From: Bog-473 sp963704355
GTDB taxonomy: Bacteria; Actinomycetota; Acidimicrobiia; Acidimicrobiales; RAAP-2
Assembly: GCA_963704355.1 (NCBI GenBank)
Contig: OY969891.1
Coordinates: 248,001 to 312,000 of the forward strand
DNA length: 64,000 bases
Direction of reading: 5' to 3'
The translations under genes and the position numbers were made by a program. Below are positions 26,398 through 34,232 of this stretch, in pieces. Below the pieces are notes generated by a model that was given only the letters and a program-made list of their open reading frames with translations, made no database searches and was not told the DNA's origin. Numbering within the stretch: the first letter of the stretch is position 1; each line of letters begins with the position of its first letter.

Positions 26398-27438
26398 ATG
26401 GTCCTCGTGGCGCCACATCCGCTGCAGCGCTCCGTCGGGGGCGGAGGCCAGGTCGCGGCCCCCGGTGGCGCTGAGCTCCTCGCTCTGTTGCGTGGCGACG
26501 CGTCGGCGCGTCCGCGCTTCGACCCGGGCCTGGCGGGCGGGTTGCGGGCCTGGCTCGAGGACGCGGCGTACGGCGTGGTGGCATCTCGGGGGGACCTCGT
26601 TCCGCCGCTCGTGTTGGGTCCGTGGGACGTGCTCGGGCCGGTGGTGGACCCCCCGGCGGTGGTCGGGGCGGTGGTCGACAGGGCGGTGGTCGACAGGGCG
26701 GTGGTCGACGGGGCGGTGGTCGACAGGGCGGTGGTCGACGGGGCGGTCGTCGACGGGGCGGTGTTGGACGGGCCGGCCGATAGTCTCCAAAAACTATCCA
26801 CCGAGTCGTTTAGAGCTTGTGAGGGTGAGCCGAGGGTGACCGAGCTCAGCCACGAGGCGCTTCTCAGCCGCCTGATCCATGTGCTCTTCCGCCTCTCGGT
26901 GACCGGCGCCACGATTGGCGACCCGTTGCACGTCGCGCTCGAGGCGTTGGCGGCGGAGGGATCGTCCGACGTCGTGCGCCAGTGCGGAATGCTGGGCACG
27001 CCGGCCAAGGCGGCGTTGGCCGAAACGGTCGCTGCGCACGCCACCCATCTCGTCGACCTATTGCCCCGGCTGGCCTCAGGCTGGATGCCGAGGACGGACG
27101 ACCGAGTCGCGATCCCGCTCGCCGGGGGCCAGGTCGTGCTGCAAGGCGTCTTCGATCTGCTCGTCGGCGTGCCGCGCCCGGGGACAGCGTCGCTGTGCGC
27201 GCTCGGGCTGACGACCGGCGGGCCGTGGGCACGGGAGCGGCGGTCGCTGCACTATCTCGCCCTGCTCGAGACGCTCCGAAGCGGGGTTCCCCCGTTCCGG
27301 CTCGCCCTGATCGAGTCGGCGACGGGTCGCTACGGCGTCGAGGATGTGCGCGAGGACCACCTTCGGGCCATCGCGTCCCATCTGACCGCCTGGTTGTCCA
27401 CCGCGGCATCACGAGGCTTCCGACGTGCCGATGCCTGA
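26398..27438 (+). CDS. PD-(D/E)XK-like protein, apparently catalytically degenerate
   Basis: A 346-residue protein. The first 90 residues are of unknown type, then a pentapeptide repeat (AVVDR/AVVDG, about 92-126). From about 145 it resembles the RecB-like PD-(D/E)XK fold: VVLQGVFDLLVGVPRPGTAS keeps the motif-II Asp, and HYLALLETLRSGVPPFRLAL resembles the helix after the active site. The strand that should carry (D/E)-x-K reads LGLTTGG, so the catalytic Lys and acid appear lost. The fold call is from memory of related actinobacterial proteins and is an inference. The next gene overlaps by eight bases, so they are co-translated. ATG 26398 lacks a ribosome site. Confidence 0.55.
   Translation: MVLVAPHPLQRSVGGGGQVAAPGGAELLALLRGDASARPRFDPGLAGGLRAWLEDAAYGVVASRGDLVPPLVLGPWDVLGPVVDPPAVVGAVVDRAVVDRAVVDGAVVDRAVVDGAVVDGAVLDGPADSLQKLSTESFRACEGEPRVTELSHEALLSRLIHVLFRLSVTGATIGDPLHVALEALAAEGSSDVVRQCGMLGTPAKAALAETVAAHATHLVDLLPRLASGWMPRTDDRVAIPLAGGQVVLQGVFDLLVGVPRPGTASLCALGLTTGGPWARERRSLHYLALLETLRSGVPPFRLALIESATGRYGVEDVREDHLRAIASHLTAWLSTAASRGFRRADA
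26671..26775 (+). repeat. Seven tandem 15-bp units inside a coding region
   Basis: Seven head-to-tail copies of a 15-base unit (GTGGTCGACAGGGCG and variants) cover these positions. The first five differ only in AGG/GGG; the last two carry extra changes. Each encodes VVD[RG]A, so copy number can change without breaking frame. Confidence 0.9.
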
Positions 27439-28246
27439 GCCTCTGACCGCCGCGCTCGTCGAGCCCGTCGAGCCCGTCGACGCCGCCGCGTGGCGTGCCG
27501 CACTGAAAGACGCGGAGGCGGCGCTGGCCGGACTGGCCGTCCGGCGCGCCGGCGCCGGGCCTTTCCGCGTCACCGACCACGAGGTTCGCGTCGCACTGGG
27601 TCGCACAGGTGAGACCGGCGAAGAGCGGCCATTCGCCTGGTCGGCTCGCACCGCGCGACGCGCACTCGGGCTGGCGGCGGTGCGCGCGCTCGCGGTGGGC
27701 GTGGCCCGCTCGCCAGTGGAGGCCGTGCGGTCTCGGGTGGCGGAGTCGGCGCGCTGGGTGCTTGACGGCAGCCCGGGCGTCACGCCCCTTGACCGATGGG
27801 TGGCGGGACTCGGGCCGGCGGGCCGTGTCGCGGTGGCGGCCGATGCGATCACCTGGACGACCCGGCTCTGGTGCGCGCTCGACTGGCCCGCCCTGGGCGC
27901 GCTCGGCACGCCACCCGTAATCGGGCGCGACCACTGGTGGGACAGCCCTCACTCCGCCCTCCTCGCGCTCCGGGGCCGGGCCGACGTCCGCACAGGCCGC
28001 GCCCACCTCGTCGTCCTTTCGGGACCTCGCCGGCGCTCGGTCCGGTCGGAGCTCGCGCTGGTGACGCTCGTCGACGCGCTCCGGGCCCGGGGCGGCGCCA
28101 CGCCGGCCCGGGTGGTGGGCTGGTGGCCGGACTCCGGGCATCTCGTCCGGGTCGAGCCCCATCCCACCGTCCTCACCGTCGCCGCCGACGCCGTCGGCCT
28201 GGTCCTCGCAGGGGGAAGCACCGCTCCGGAGCGTTCTGCCGCCTGA
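27431..28246 (+). CDS. Hypothetical protein coupled to the PD-(D/E)XK-like gene
   Basis: A 271-residue soluble protein of unknown family, Ala/Arg-rich. It has a Trp-rich middle (ITWTTRLWCALDW, then GRDHWWDSPHS) and a C-terminal beta-rich part (RVVGWWPDSGHLVRVEPH). The pattern of a conserved DHWWDSP followed by LxGRADVR and a basic strand suggests a second nuclease-like or nucleic-acid-binding fold, but I cannot name it. ATG 27431 overlaps the upstream stop by eight bases; GTG 27425 is an alternative. typA follows after 34 bases on the same strand. Confidence 0.6.
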   Translation: MPEPLTAALVEPVEPVDAAAWRAALKDAEAALAGLAVRRAGAGPFRVTDHEVRVALGRTGETGEERPFAWSARTARRALGLAAVRALAVGVARSPVEAVRSRVAESARWVLDGSPGVTPLDRWVAGLGPAGRVAVAADAITWTTRLWCALDWPALGALGTPPVIGRDHWWDSPHSALLALRGRADVRTGRAHLVVLSGPRRRSVRSELALVTLVDALRARGGATPARVVGWWPDSGHLVRVEPHPTVLTVAADAVGLVLAGGSTAPERSAA

Positions 28247-28280
28247 GGAGGCCCTGAGGTCCTCTATCGTTGGATCCCCC

Positions 28281-30107
28281 ATGGGAACCCGCGACGACAT
28301 CCGCAACGTGGCCATCGTGGCGCACGTCGATCACGGCAAGACCACCCTGGTCGACGCGCTACTCCGCCAGACCGGCGCCTTCGGCGCGCACGAGCAGCTG
28401 ACCGACCGGGTCATGGACTCGGGCGACCTCGAGCGCGAGAAGGGCATCACGATCCTGGCGAAGAACACTGCCGTGCGTTGGAACGGCGTGAAGATCAACA
28501 TTGTCGACACCCCCGGGCACGCTGACTTCGGGGGCGAGGTCGAGCGCGGGCTCACCATGGTCGACGGGGTCCTCCTCCTGGTCGACGCCTCGGAGGGCCC
28601 GTTGCCCCAGACCCGCTTCGTGCTCCGCAAGGCGCTCGAGGCGCGCCTCCCCGTGGTGCTCGTGGTGAACAAGGTGGACCGGGCCGACGCCCGCATCGCG
28701 GAGGTGGTGCACCAGGTCGAGGAACTTTTCTTGGACCTCGATGCCGATGAGGACCAGATCGACTTCCCCATCCTCTACGCCAACGCCAGGGCGGGCTGGG
28801 TGAGTACCGTGCCCGGAGTCGAGGGGACGAACGTCGAACCTCTCTTCCAAACCATCGTCGAGCGTGTCCCTGCCCCCTCTTTCGACGACGGCGCGCCGAC
28901 CCAGGCCCTGGTGTGCAACCTGTCGGCGTCTCCCTACGTTGGCCGCCTGGCCATCTGCCGCGTGCACAACGGCACGCTGGTCAAGGGAGGCGTCGTCGGC
29001 TGGTGCCGGCTCGACGGCACGGTGGAGCGCGCCAAGCTGACCGAGCTCTATGTGACCGAAGCGCTCGATCAGGTGCCCGCCGAGTCGGCCGGCCCGGGCG
29101 AGATCGTCTCCGTGGCGGGCCTGGCCGAGGTGACGATCGGTGAGACGCTCGCGGATCCGGACGACCCGGTGGCTCTCCCGGCTATCACGGTCGACGAGCC
29201 GAGCCTGGCCATGACGATCGGCATCAACACTTCGCCACTCTCCGGTCAGGACGGAACGAAGCTGACGGCTCGCCTGCTGAAGGGTCGCCTCGACGCGGAG
29301 CTGATCGGCAACGTCGCCATTCGGGTCGGTCCCTCCGACCGTCCCGACATGTGGGAGGTGCAGGGCCGGGGCGAACTGCAGCTGGCCGTCCTGGTGGAGA
29401 CCATGCGGCGCGAGGGCTTCGAGCTGACGGTGGGGAAACCGCAGGTCGTGACGCGCCAGATCGACGGCAAGGTGCACGAGCCGGTCGAACTGGTGAGCGT
29501 CGACGTGCCGGACGAGTATCTCGGTGTGGTAACGCAGCTCCTGGCGCTGCGCAAGGGAAACATGCTCGAAATGGTCAACCACGGCACAGGCTGGGTGCGG
29601 CTCGACTACCGGGTTCCGGCGCGGGGGCTCATTGGCTTCCGGACGGAGTTTCTGACCGAGACGCGCGGGACAGGGATCCTGCACCACGTCTTCGACGGGT
29701 GGGAACCTTGGCACGGCGAGCTGCGCACACGGCGCAACGGGTCCATGGTGGCCGACCGCCGGGGGCTTACCACGACCTTCGCCCTGATGAACCTCCAAGA
29801 GCGCGGGACGCTCATCGTCGGGCCGGCGGCAGAGGTCTACGAGGGGATGATCGTGGGCGAGAACGCTCGAGCCGAGGAGATGGACGTCAACCCGACCAAG
29901 GAGAAGAAGCTCACCAACATGCGTTCATCGACGGCCGAGGAGTTCGAACGACTCACCCCGGCCATGGCCTTCTCCCTCGAGCACGCGTTGGAGTTCATTG
30001 CCGAGGACGAATGCGTCGAGGTGACGCCCAAGGTCGTCCGGCTGCGCAAGGTGATACTGGATCAAGCGACGCGGGGACGGCTGCGGAGCCGGGCCCGGGA
30101 TCGTTAA
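28281..30107 (+). CDS. typA: Ribosome-associated GTPase TypA/BipA
   Basis: A 608-residue translational GTPase of normal length. G1 is AHVDHGKT at 14-21, switch II is DTPGH at 76-80 and G4 is NKVD at 130-133. Domain II, the EF-G-like domains and the BipA C-terminal domain follow (for example GRGELQLAVLVETMRREGFE and the late NMRSS loop). TypA binds the ribosome and helps 50S assembly and growth under cold or other stress. The ATG follows a TATCGT box by ten bases. Confidence 0.95.
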   Translation: MGTRDDIRNVAIVAHVDHGKTTLVDALLRQTGAFGAHEQLTDRVMDSGDLEREKGITILAKNTAVRWNGVKINIVDTPGHADFGGEVERGLTMVDGVLLLVDASEGPLPQTRFVLRKALEARLPVVLVVNKVDRADARIAEVVHQVEELFLDLDADEDQIDFPILYANARAGWVSTVPGVEGTNVEPLFQTIVERVPAPSFDDGAPTQALVCNLSASPYVGRLAICRVHNGTLVKGGVVGWCRLDGTVERAKLTELYVTEALDQVPAESAGPGEIVSVAGLAEVTIGETLADPDDPVALPAITVDEPSLAMTIGINTSPLSGQDGTKLTARLLKGRLDAELIGNVAIRVGPSDRPDMWEVQGRGELQLAVLVETMRREGFELTVGKPQVVTRQIDGKVHEPVELVSVDVPDEYLGVVTQLLALRKGNMLEMVNHGTGWVRLDYRVPARGLIGFRTEFLTETRGTGILHHVFDGWEPWHGELRTRRNGSMVADRRGLTTTFALMNLQERGTLIVGPAAEVYEGMIVGENARAEEMDVNPTKEKKLTNMRSSTAEEFERLTPAMAFSLEHALEFIAEDECVEVTPKVVRLRKVILDQATRGRLRSRARDR

Positions 30108-30141
30108 CAGGCTCCGAAGGGACAACGAGCAGGGAGGCGCC

Positions 30142-30618
30142 ATGTGCGCAGCGAAAGTGCGCAACATCGGATTCGACCACATGACGGTCGTCGTCCCGGA
30201 CCTGGACGAGGCTCGGCGATTCTTCGGTCTGCTCGGCTTTACCGAACGTCTGGCCGTGATGGCCCAGGGCGAGGAGATCGCCCGCTACATGGGCATCGAG
30301 GGCTGGGAGGCCGACCACGTGACCCTCGCTCTCGAAGGGGCAACGACCCACCAAGAGGTGCAGCTGCTCCGCTTCCACCACCCTGCGCCGGCGCCCGACG
30401 AGGGCGCCGGGACGTTGGCTCGTATCGGCTTCAACCACGTCTGCTTCCGGGTGGACGACCTCGACGCGACGTTGGCGCACCTGGCCGCGCACGGCATCGA
30501 GCCGCGCAACGAAGTCATGGACTTCCACGACCGGCGGCTCGTGTTCCTCAACGGACCCGGCATCGTCGTCGAGCTGGCGCAGTGGCTCCGGGGTCCCGGC
30601 ACCGAAGACGTCACGTAG
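30142..30618 (+). CDS. VOC (glyoxalase/dioxygenase fold) protein
   Basis: A 158-residue single-gene VOC protein with two beta-alpha-beta-beta-beta modules. Module one begins GFDHMTVVVPDLDEARRFF and module two GFNHVCFRVDDLDATLAHL. It ends with GIVVELAQW, whose Glu is a likely metal ligand together with His13 and the His of module two. VOC enzymes use a divalent metal for isomerisation, epimerisation, ring cleavage or antibiotic capture; nothing fixes the reaction here. GGGAGG precedes the ATG by five bases. tRNA-Ser follows 20 bases later. Confidence 0.85.
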   Translation: MCAAKVRNIGFDHMTVVVPDLDEARRFFGLLGFTERLAVMAQGEEIARYMGIEGWEADHVTLALEGATTHQEVQLLRFHHPAPAPDEGAGTLARIGFNHVCFRVDDLDATLAHLAAHGIEPRNEVMDFHDRRLVFLNGPGIVVELAQWLRGPGTEDVT

Positions 30619-30638
30619 CATGAACCGTCGCCATGCCC

Positions 30639-30723
30639 GGAGGGATGGCAGAGCGGACGAATGCACAGCTCTTGAAAAGCTGCGAGGTGCAAGCCTCCGT
30701 GGGTTCGAATCCCACTCCCTCCG
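30639..30723 (+). tRNA. tRNA-Ser (UGA anticodon)
   Basis: A class II tRNA of 85 bases. Acceptor GGAGGGA pairs with TCCCTCC, with discriminator G. The anticodon stem CAGCT/AGCTG encloses loop CTTGAAA with anticodon TGA at 30673-30675. A long variable arm and T-loop GGTTCGAATCC are present. CCA is not encoded. Confidence 0.95.
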
Positions 30724-30794
30724 CTCAGAGAGCTTCCTCCGCTCGGCGGTCAGCCGCAGCGAACCGACGGAACGGCTCGGTCTCCCGGCGATCG

Positions 30795-30823
30795 TTGTGA
30801 ACACGGCGTTGAACTGGGACAAT
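30795..30823 (+). promoter_or_regulatory. Candidate promoter before the TCLGG membrane protein pair
   Basis: TTGTGA at 30795-30800 and GACAAT at 30818-30823 are separated by 17 bases, a good sigma-A layout. The start codon is 135 bases downstream. The leader contains a small hairpin (TCCCCG...CGGGGA near 30916-30937). Confidence 0.35.
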
Positions 30824-30958
30824 GATCCTGAGCGGTCACGCGCCGGATGGGTCAGGTAACAAGATCGAACACTCTCCGGAGTTACGACCGAGGAATTGAA
30901 ATAAGTCTCAGGCTCCCCGCCTTCTCCGACGGGGATCAGGCGCAGGCGGTGAATCGTG

Positions 30959-31483
30959 ATGACAGAGCTGCTGGACCGGGACCGCAGGTCTCACACGCCG
31001 GTCCCGACTGCGGTTCCGCCGGTCCCGCGGCGGCGCTGGCACCCCTGGGCCTGGGTCCTCACCTTCGCCTGCGCGGCGCTGGTGGGCTGCGCCGTCGGGT
31101 ACCTGCTTCACGACGCCGTGCAGGCCAACCACCGCTACGACCGGGCGCGGGCGTCTCTGTCCACCACCCGGCACCACACGACCATCGTGTCGCGAGAGCT
31201 GGATGCGGCGCGTGCCGACCTCGAGTTGCTCACCCACCAGGTGGGCAGCGACACGGCGGCCCTCTCCCAGGACACCTCCGCCCTCCAGGGCGCGCAGGGC
31301 GCGTTGACGGCGGCCGAGGCGCACGAGTCGCAGCAGGCGACGCTGCTCAGCTCACTCAACACGTGCCTCGGGGGCGTGGAGCAAGCCCTCAACGCGCTGG
31401 CGGTCGGGAACCAGCCCAGTGCGATCGCAGCCCTCCATGGCGTGTCGCAGAGCTGCTCGGCCGCGGTAGCCGCCAGTGGTTAG
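30959..31483 (+). CDS. Membrane-anchored coiled-coil protein with TCLGGV module
   Basis: A 174-residue protein. The cytoplasmic basic/proline-rich N-terminus (about 1-28) is followed by one membrane segment (about 31-51, VLTFACAALVGCAVGYLL). A helical Ala/Gln-rich region predicted to coil (about 55-130) comes next. It ends with a short module, NTCLGGVEQALNAL...SQSC. The last module recurs in the next gene, so the two are tandem paralogs. I know no function; the layout suggests a surface or cell-wall protein. GTG 30956 is a possible start one codon earlier. The stop overlaps the next start by eight bases. Confidence 0.7.
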   Translation: MTELLDRDRRSHTPVPTAVPPVPRRRWHPWAWVLTFACAALVGCAVGYLLHDAVQANHRYDRARASLSTTRHHTTIVSRELDAARADLELLTHQVGSDTAALSQDTSALQGAQGALTAAEAHESQQATLLSSLNTCLGGVEQALNALAVGNQPSAIAALHGVSQSCSAAVAASG

Positions 31484-32807
31484 CGCGCGCGTGCGCCGGC
31501 GACGGTGGGTCGTTGCGGTCGGCGCGGCGCTCGCCGTGGCGGGGCTGACGGCGGCCACGTGGTACGACGTCCACGCCCGAACTCGAATGCGCAACGAGGA
31601 GTCGGAACTGGCGGCCGCCGACCACCACCTGGCCCGGCTCCACCACAATCTGAACCTCACCAATTTCGCCAACACGCTCACGACCGCGAAGCGCAACGGG
31701 CTGCAAGCCTCCATCGCCACGACACTCAGCCAGACGACCAGCGTCAACTCCTCCTTGAGCAGTACGAACGTCGGCGTCTCGCTCGAGAATCAGGGCATCA
31801 CCACGGTGCACACCTGCCTCGGCGGCGTTCAGGGTGCCCTGAACGAGATCACGGCGAACAACAACGATCAAGCGGCCAAGGACATTTCGGCGGTCTCCGG
31901 CCCGTGCGCGTCACTGGACGGCACCGCCGCCGACGGGCTCGTGTATCCCTTCGACTTCCCCGATCCGGACGTGATCCTCGTGGGGCAGACCTACTACGCC
32001 TACGCCACCAATTCAGTGGCGGGAAACATCCAGATCATCGCCTCGAACGATCTCACCCAATGGACCGCCGTCGGCAACGCGCTCCCGACGCTCCCGGCGT
32101 GGGCGACCCCAGACGACACGTGGGCCCCTTCGGTGGCCGAGGTCAACGGGCAGTTCCTCCTTTACTACGCCGTCGACGTCGCCAGTAGCGCGACCGAGTG
32201 CATCTCGGTGGCGACAGCGAACAGTCCGGCCGGGCCGTTCGTCGACAACTCGACGTCACCGCTGGAGTGCCAGACGCCGCTTGGTGGCTCCATCGACCCC
32301 TCCTCGTTCACTGACGCCAACGGTGCGATGTACCTGGTCTGGAAGTCCAACGATGCCAATCCGTCGAAGATCTGGGCCGAGCAACTCGACCCCGCTGGCA
32401 CCGGCTTCGCTCCCGGCGCGAATCCGTCGGCATTACTGTCAGCCGACCAGGCCTGGGAGGCGGGGACGGTCGAGGCGCCCGACATGGTCGTGGCGAACGG
32501 GCGCTACTTCCTCTTCTTCTCGGGCAACAATTGGAACAGTGCCAATTACGCCGTGAGTGTCGCCACATGCAGCGGCCCGACCGGGCCATGCAGCGATGCC
32601 ACGACGGGCCCCATCCTCTCCAGCGGCCCCGGCGTGGCCGGCCCGGGCGGCGAGTCCGTGTTCACCGACACCTCCGGGTCGTACTGGGTGGCCTTCCACG
32701 CCTGGGTCCCGGGCGCCGTCGGCTTCCCCAACAGCCGCGACCTCTATCTGCGCCGGCTGGACCTCTCGGGCCCGGTGCCGGTGGTCGGAGCAGCCGCCTC
32801 GGGGTGA
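31476..32807 (+). CDS. Coiled-coil membrane protein fused to a GH43-like propeller
   Basis: A 443-residue protein. Residues 1-145 repeat the layout of the upstream paralog: signal anchor (11-29), helical region, and HTCLGGVQGALNEI...SGPC at about 112-144. Residues about 155-440 are a five-bladed GH43-type propeller. Asp163 (FPDPDV) is the likely base, Asp274 (SIDPSSF) the pKa modulator and Glu333 (VEAPDM) the acid, so the catalytic set of arabinanases/xylosidases looks intact. It should act outside the cell on arabinan or similar polysaccharide. GTG 31476 overlaps the upstream stop. The fusion to the TCLGG module is unusual. Confidence 0.78.
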   Translation: MVSARVRRRRWVVAVGAALAVAGLTAATWYDVHARTRMRNEESELAAADHHLARLHHNLNLTNFANTLTTAKRNGLQASIATTLSQTTSVNSSLSSTNVGVSLENQGITTVHTCLGGVQGALNEITANNNDQAAKDISAVSGPCASLDGTAADGLVYPFDFPDPDVILVGQTYYAYATNSVAGNIQIIASNDLTQWTAVGNALPTLPAWATPDDTWAPSVAEVNGQFLLYYAVDVASSATECISVATANSPAGPFVDNSTSPLECQTPLGGSIDPSSFTDANGAMYLVWKSNDANPSKIWAEQLDPAGTGFAPGANPSALLSADQAWEAGTVEAPDMVVANGRYFLFFSGNNWNSANYAVSVATCSGPTGPCSDATTGPILSSGPGVAGPGGESVFTDTSGSYWVAFHAWVPGAVGFPNSRDLYLRRLDLSGPVPVVGAAASG

Positions 32808-32838
32808 CGCCGGGAAAGCCGACGAGGCCGGACGGAGC

Positions 32839-33096
32839 TCAGATGAAACTGTCCTCGCGTCGGACCACGTTTCCGCTCCCGTCGTCGACAACGGTGCGGT
32901 GCCGCCGGTACCCCGAGCCACCCGAGACCAGGCCGAAGAGCAGCGAGACGACGAGCCCGACGATGCCCACGATCATGAGGATCACGCCGATCGTGTTGAT
33001 GTTGAACCCGTGCTGGTACGGGCTTTCGACCACCGCATAGTCGAGGATTGCGCCGACTGCGGCGACAAGGATGCTGACGATCGCGCCACCAACCAT
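32839..33096 (-). CDS. DUF6458-family small membrane protein
   Basis: An 85-residue protein with two hydrophobic helices: about 5-20 (AIVSILVAAVGAILDYAV) and about 33-56 (TIGVILMIVGIVGLVVSLLF). A conserved GFNINTIG turn lies between, and a polar basic tail ends it. This is the pattern of the actinobacterial DUF6458 family, whose function is unknown. It probably sits in the inner membrane with both ends outside or both inside. Convergent with the GH43 gene. Confidence 0.75.
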   Translation of the reverse strand: MVGGAIVSILVAAVGAILDYAVVESPYQHGFNINTIGVILMIVGIVGLVVSLLFGLVSGGSGYRRHRTVVDDGSGNVVRREDSFI

Positions 33097-33205
33097 TTGT
33101 CGACCTCCGTTTCGTTACCGCCGACACCGGAATTACCCGTATCCCAGAAGCGCGAAACGAGTGCAGCGCGCGAGGCACCTGGTGTTCTGTCGTCGTTCGT
33201 GCAGC

Positions 33206-34087
33206 TCAGCGCGTTCTTTGCGCGGCCAACGCGTCGGCGCGTTTGCCCAGCCCAGGAGCGTCGAGCGTCGCGCACACGGCGCCGAACTCTTTGGTCGGAC
33301 CCGTCCAACACAGCGCGTCGACGTCGCGCAACAGGTCCCGTTCGACGCGCAACGTCGCGAGGTCCTTGAACAACTCCGCGTGATCGAAGTCTTCCCGGAG
33401 CGTTGCCGCCAACTTCGGCGCGCCTCGTACTGTTACCTGCCAGTCGTCCGGATTCTGTGGGATGTCCTCGAGGTGCGCCCACCGCGCCAGCACGGCGGCC
33501 GCAGACTTGGCCCCCCACCCAGCGAGCCCCGGGAACCCGTCGGCACTGTCGCCGACGAGGGCCAAGTAGTCGGGGATAGAGGCGGGCGGGACGCCGAACT
33601 TTGCGACCACGCCCGCCTCGTCAATCAACAGGTTCTTGCGCCGGTCGAGCTGGACGATGTGCCGCTCGCGCACGCACTGCCCGAGATCCTTGTCGGGTGT
33701 GCAAATGACGACCTGGTCCACCCGCGTCTCGTCGCCGGCGACCGCCGCTGCGCTCGCCAAGGCATCGTCCGCCTCGAGGTCGACCATGGGCCATACGAAC
33801 ACCCCGAGCGCGGTGAGGGCGTCCTCGAGCGGCCAGAACTGTGACGACAGATCTGGGTCGACGCCGTCACCGGTCTTGTAGCCGCTCCAGAGCTCGTTGC
33901 GGAACGATTCGATCACGTGATCGGTGGCCACGCCGACGTGCGTCACGCCCTCGTCGATCAGCTGGAGGACCGAGCTCAGCACGCCCCGCACGGCGGCGAC
34001 CTCCTGGCCCGCCGCGTTGCGATGCGGGGGAGCTCCGAAGAAATGTCGGAACAGTTCGTAGGTCCCGTCAACGAGGTAGACCTTCAT
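33206..34087 (-). CDS. Stand-alone 5'-3' exonuclease (PolI N-terminal type)
   Basis: A 293-residue nuclease of the FEN/PIN family, equal to the N-terminal domain of DNA polymerase I without the polymerase. Acidic metal-site residues are visible in YLVDGTYELF, DLEADDALAS, TPDKDLGQ and VGDSADGFPG. The last is followed by the helix-hairpin-helix GWGAKSAAAVLARW. Such proteins remove RNA primers and flaps. GYKTGDG replaces the usual YK-x-R-R arch sequence. Many actinobacteria keep a stand-alone copy beside full polA. ATG at 34087; no operon partner. Confidence 0.85.
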   Translation of the reverse strand: MKVYLVDGTYELFRHFFGAPPHRNAAGQEVAAVRGVLSSVLQLIDEGVTHVGVATDHVIESFRNELWSGYKTGDGVDPDLSSQFWPLEDALTALGVFVWPMVDLEADDALASAAAVAGDETRVDQVVICTPDKDLGQCVRERHIVQLDRRKNLLIDEAGVVAKFGVPPASIPDYLALVGDSADGFPGLAGWGAKSAAAVLARWAHLEDIPQNPDDWQVTVRGAPKLAATLREDFDHAELFKDLATLRVERDLLRDVDALCWTGPTKEFGAVCATLDAPGLGKRADALAAQRTR

Positions 34088-34232
34088 GCCACGAGCCTCT
34101 CACACGCGGGAATTGGTCGTTCGTGGCACAAACGGGCACAAGTTCGGGTCGGTGCACTCCTTACACCCGCCGGATCCAGCGCAGCGTGAGACAGGTGGAC
34201 ACTCGACCCCAGGGTCGTGACCGGGTGCTCCT

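Noticed and set aside
26145..26790. 215-codon N-terminal extension of the patatin with HRPVD repeats
   Set aside because: It is the antisense of the 15-bp repeat and of the nuclease-like gene; a GTGA-coupled start at 26145 fits better.
30840..30958. A riboswitch (for example c-di-AMP type) in the leader of the TCLGG gene pair
   Set aside because: The leader has one small hairpin but I could not match a known riboswitch core.
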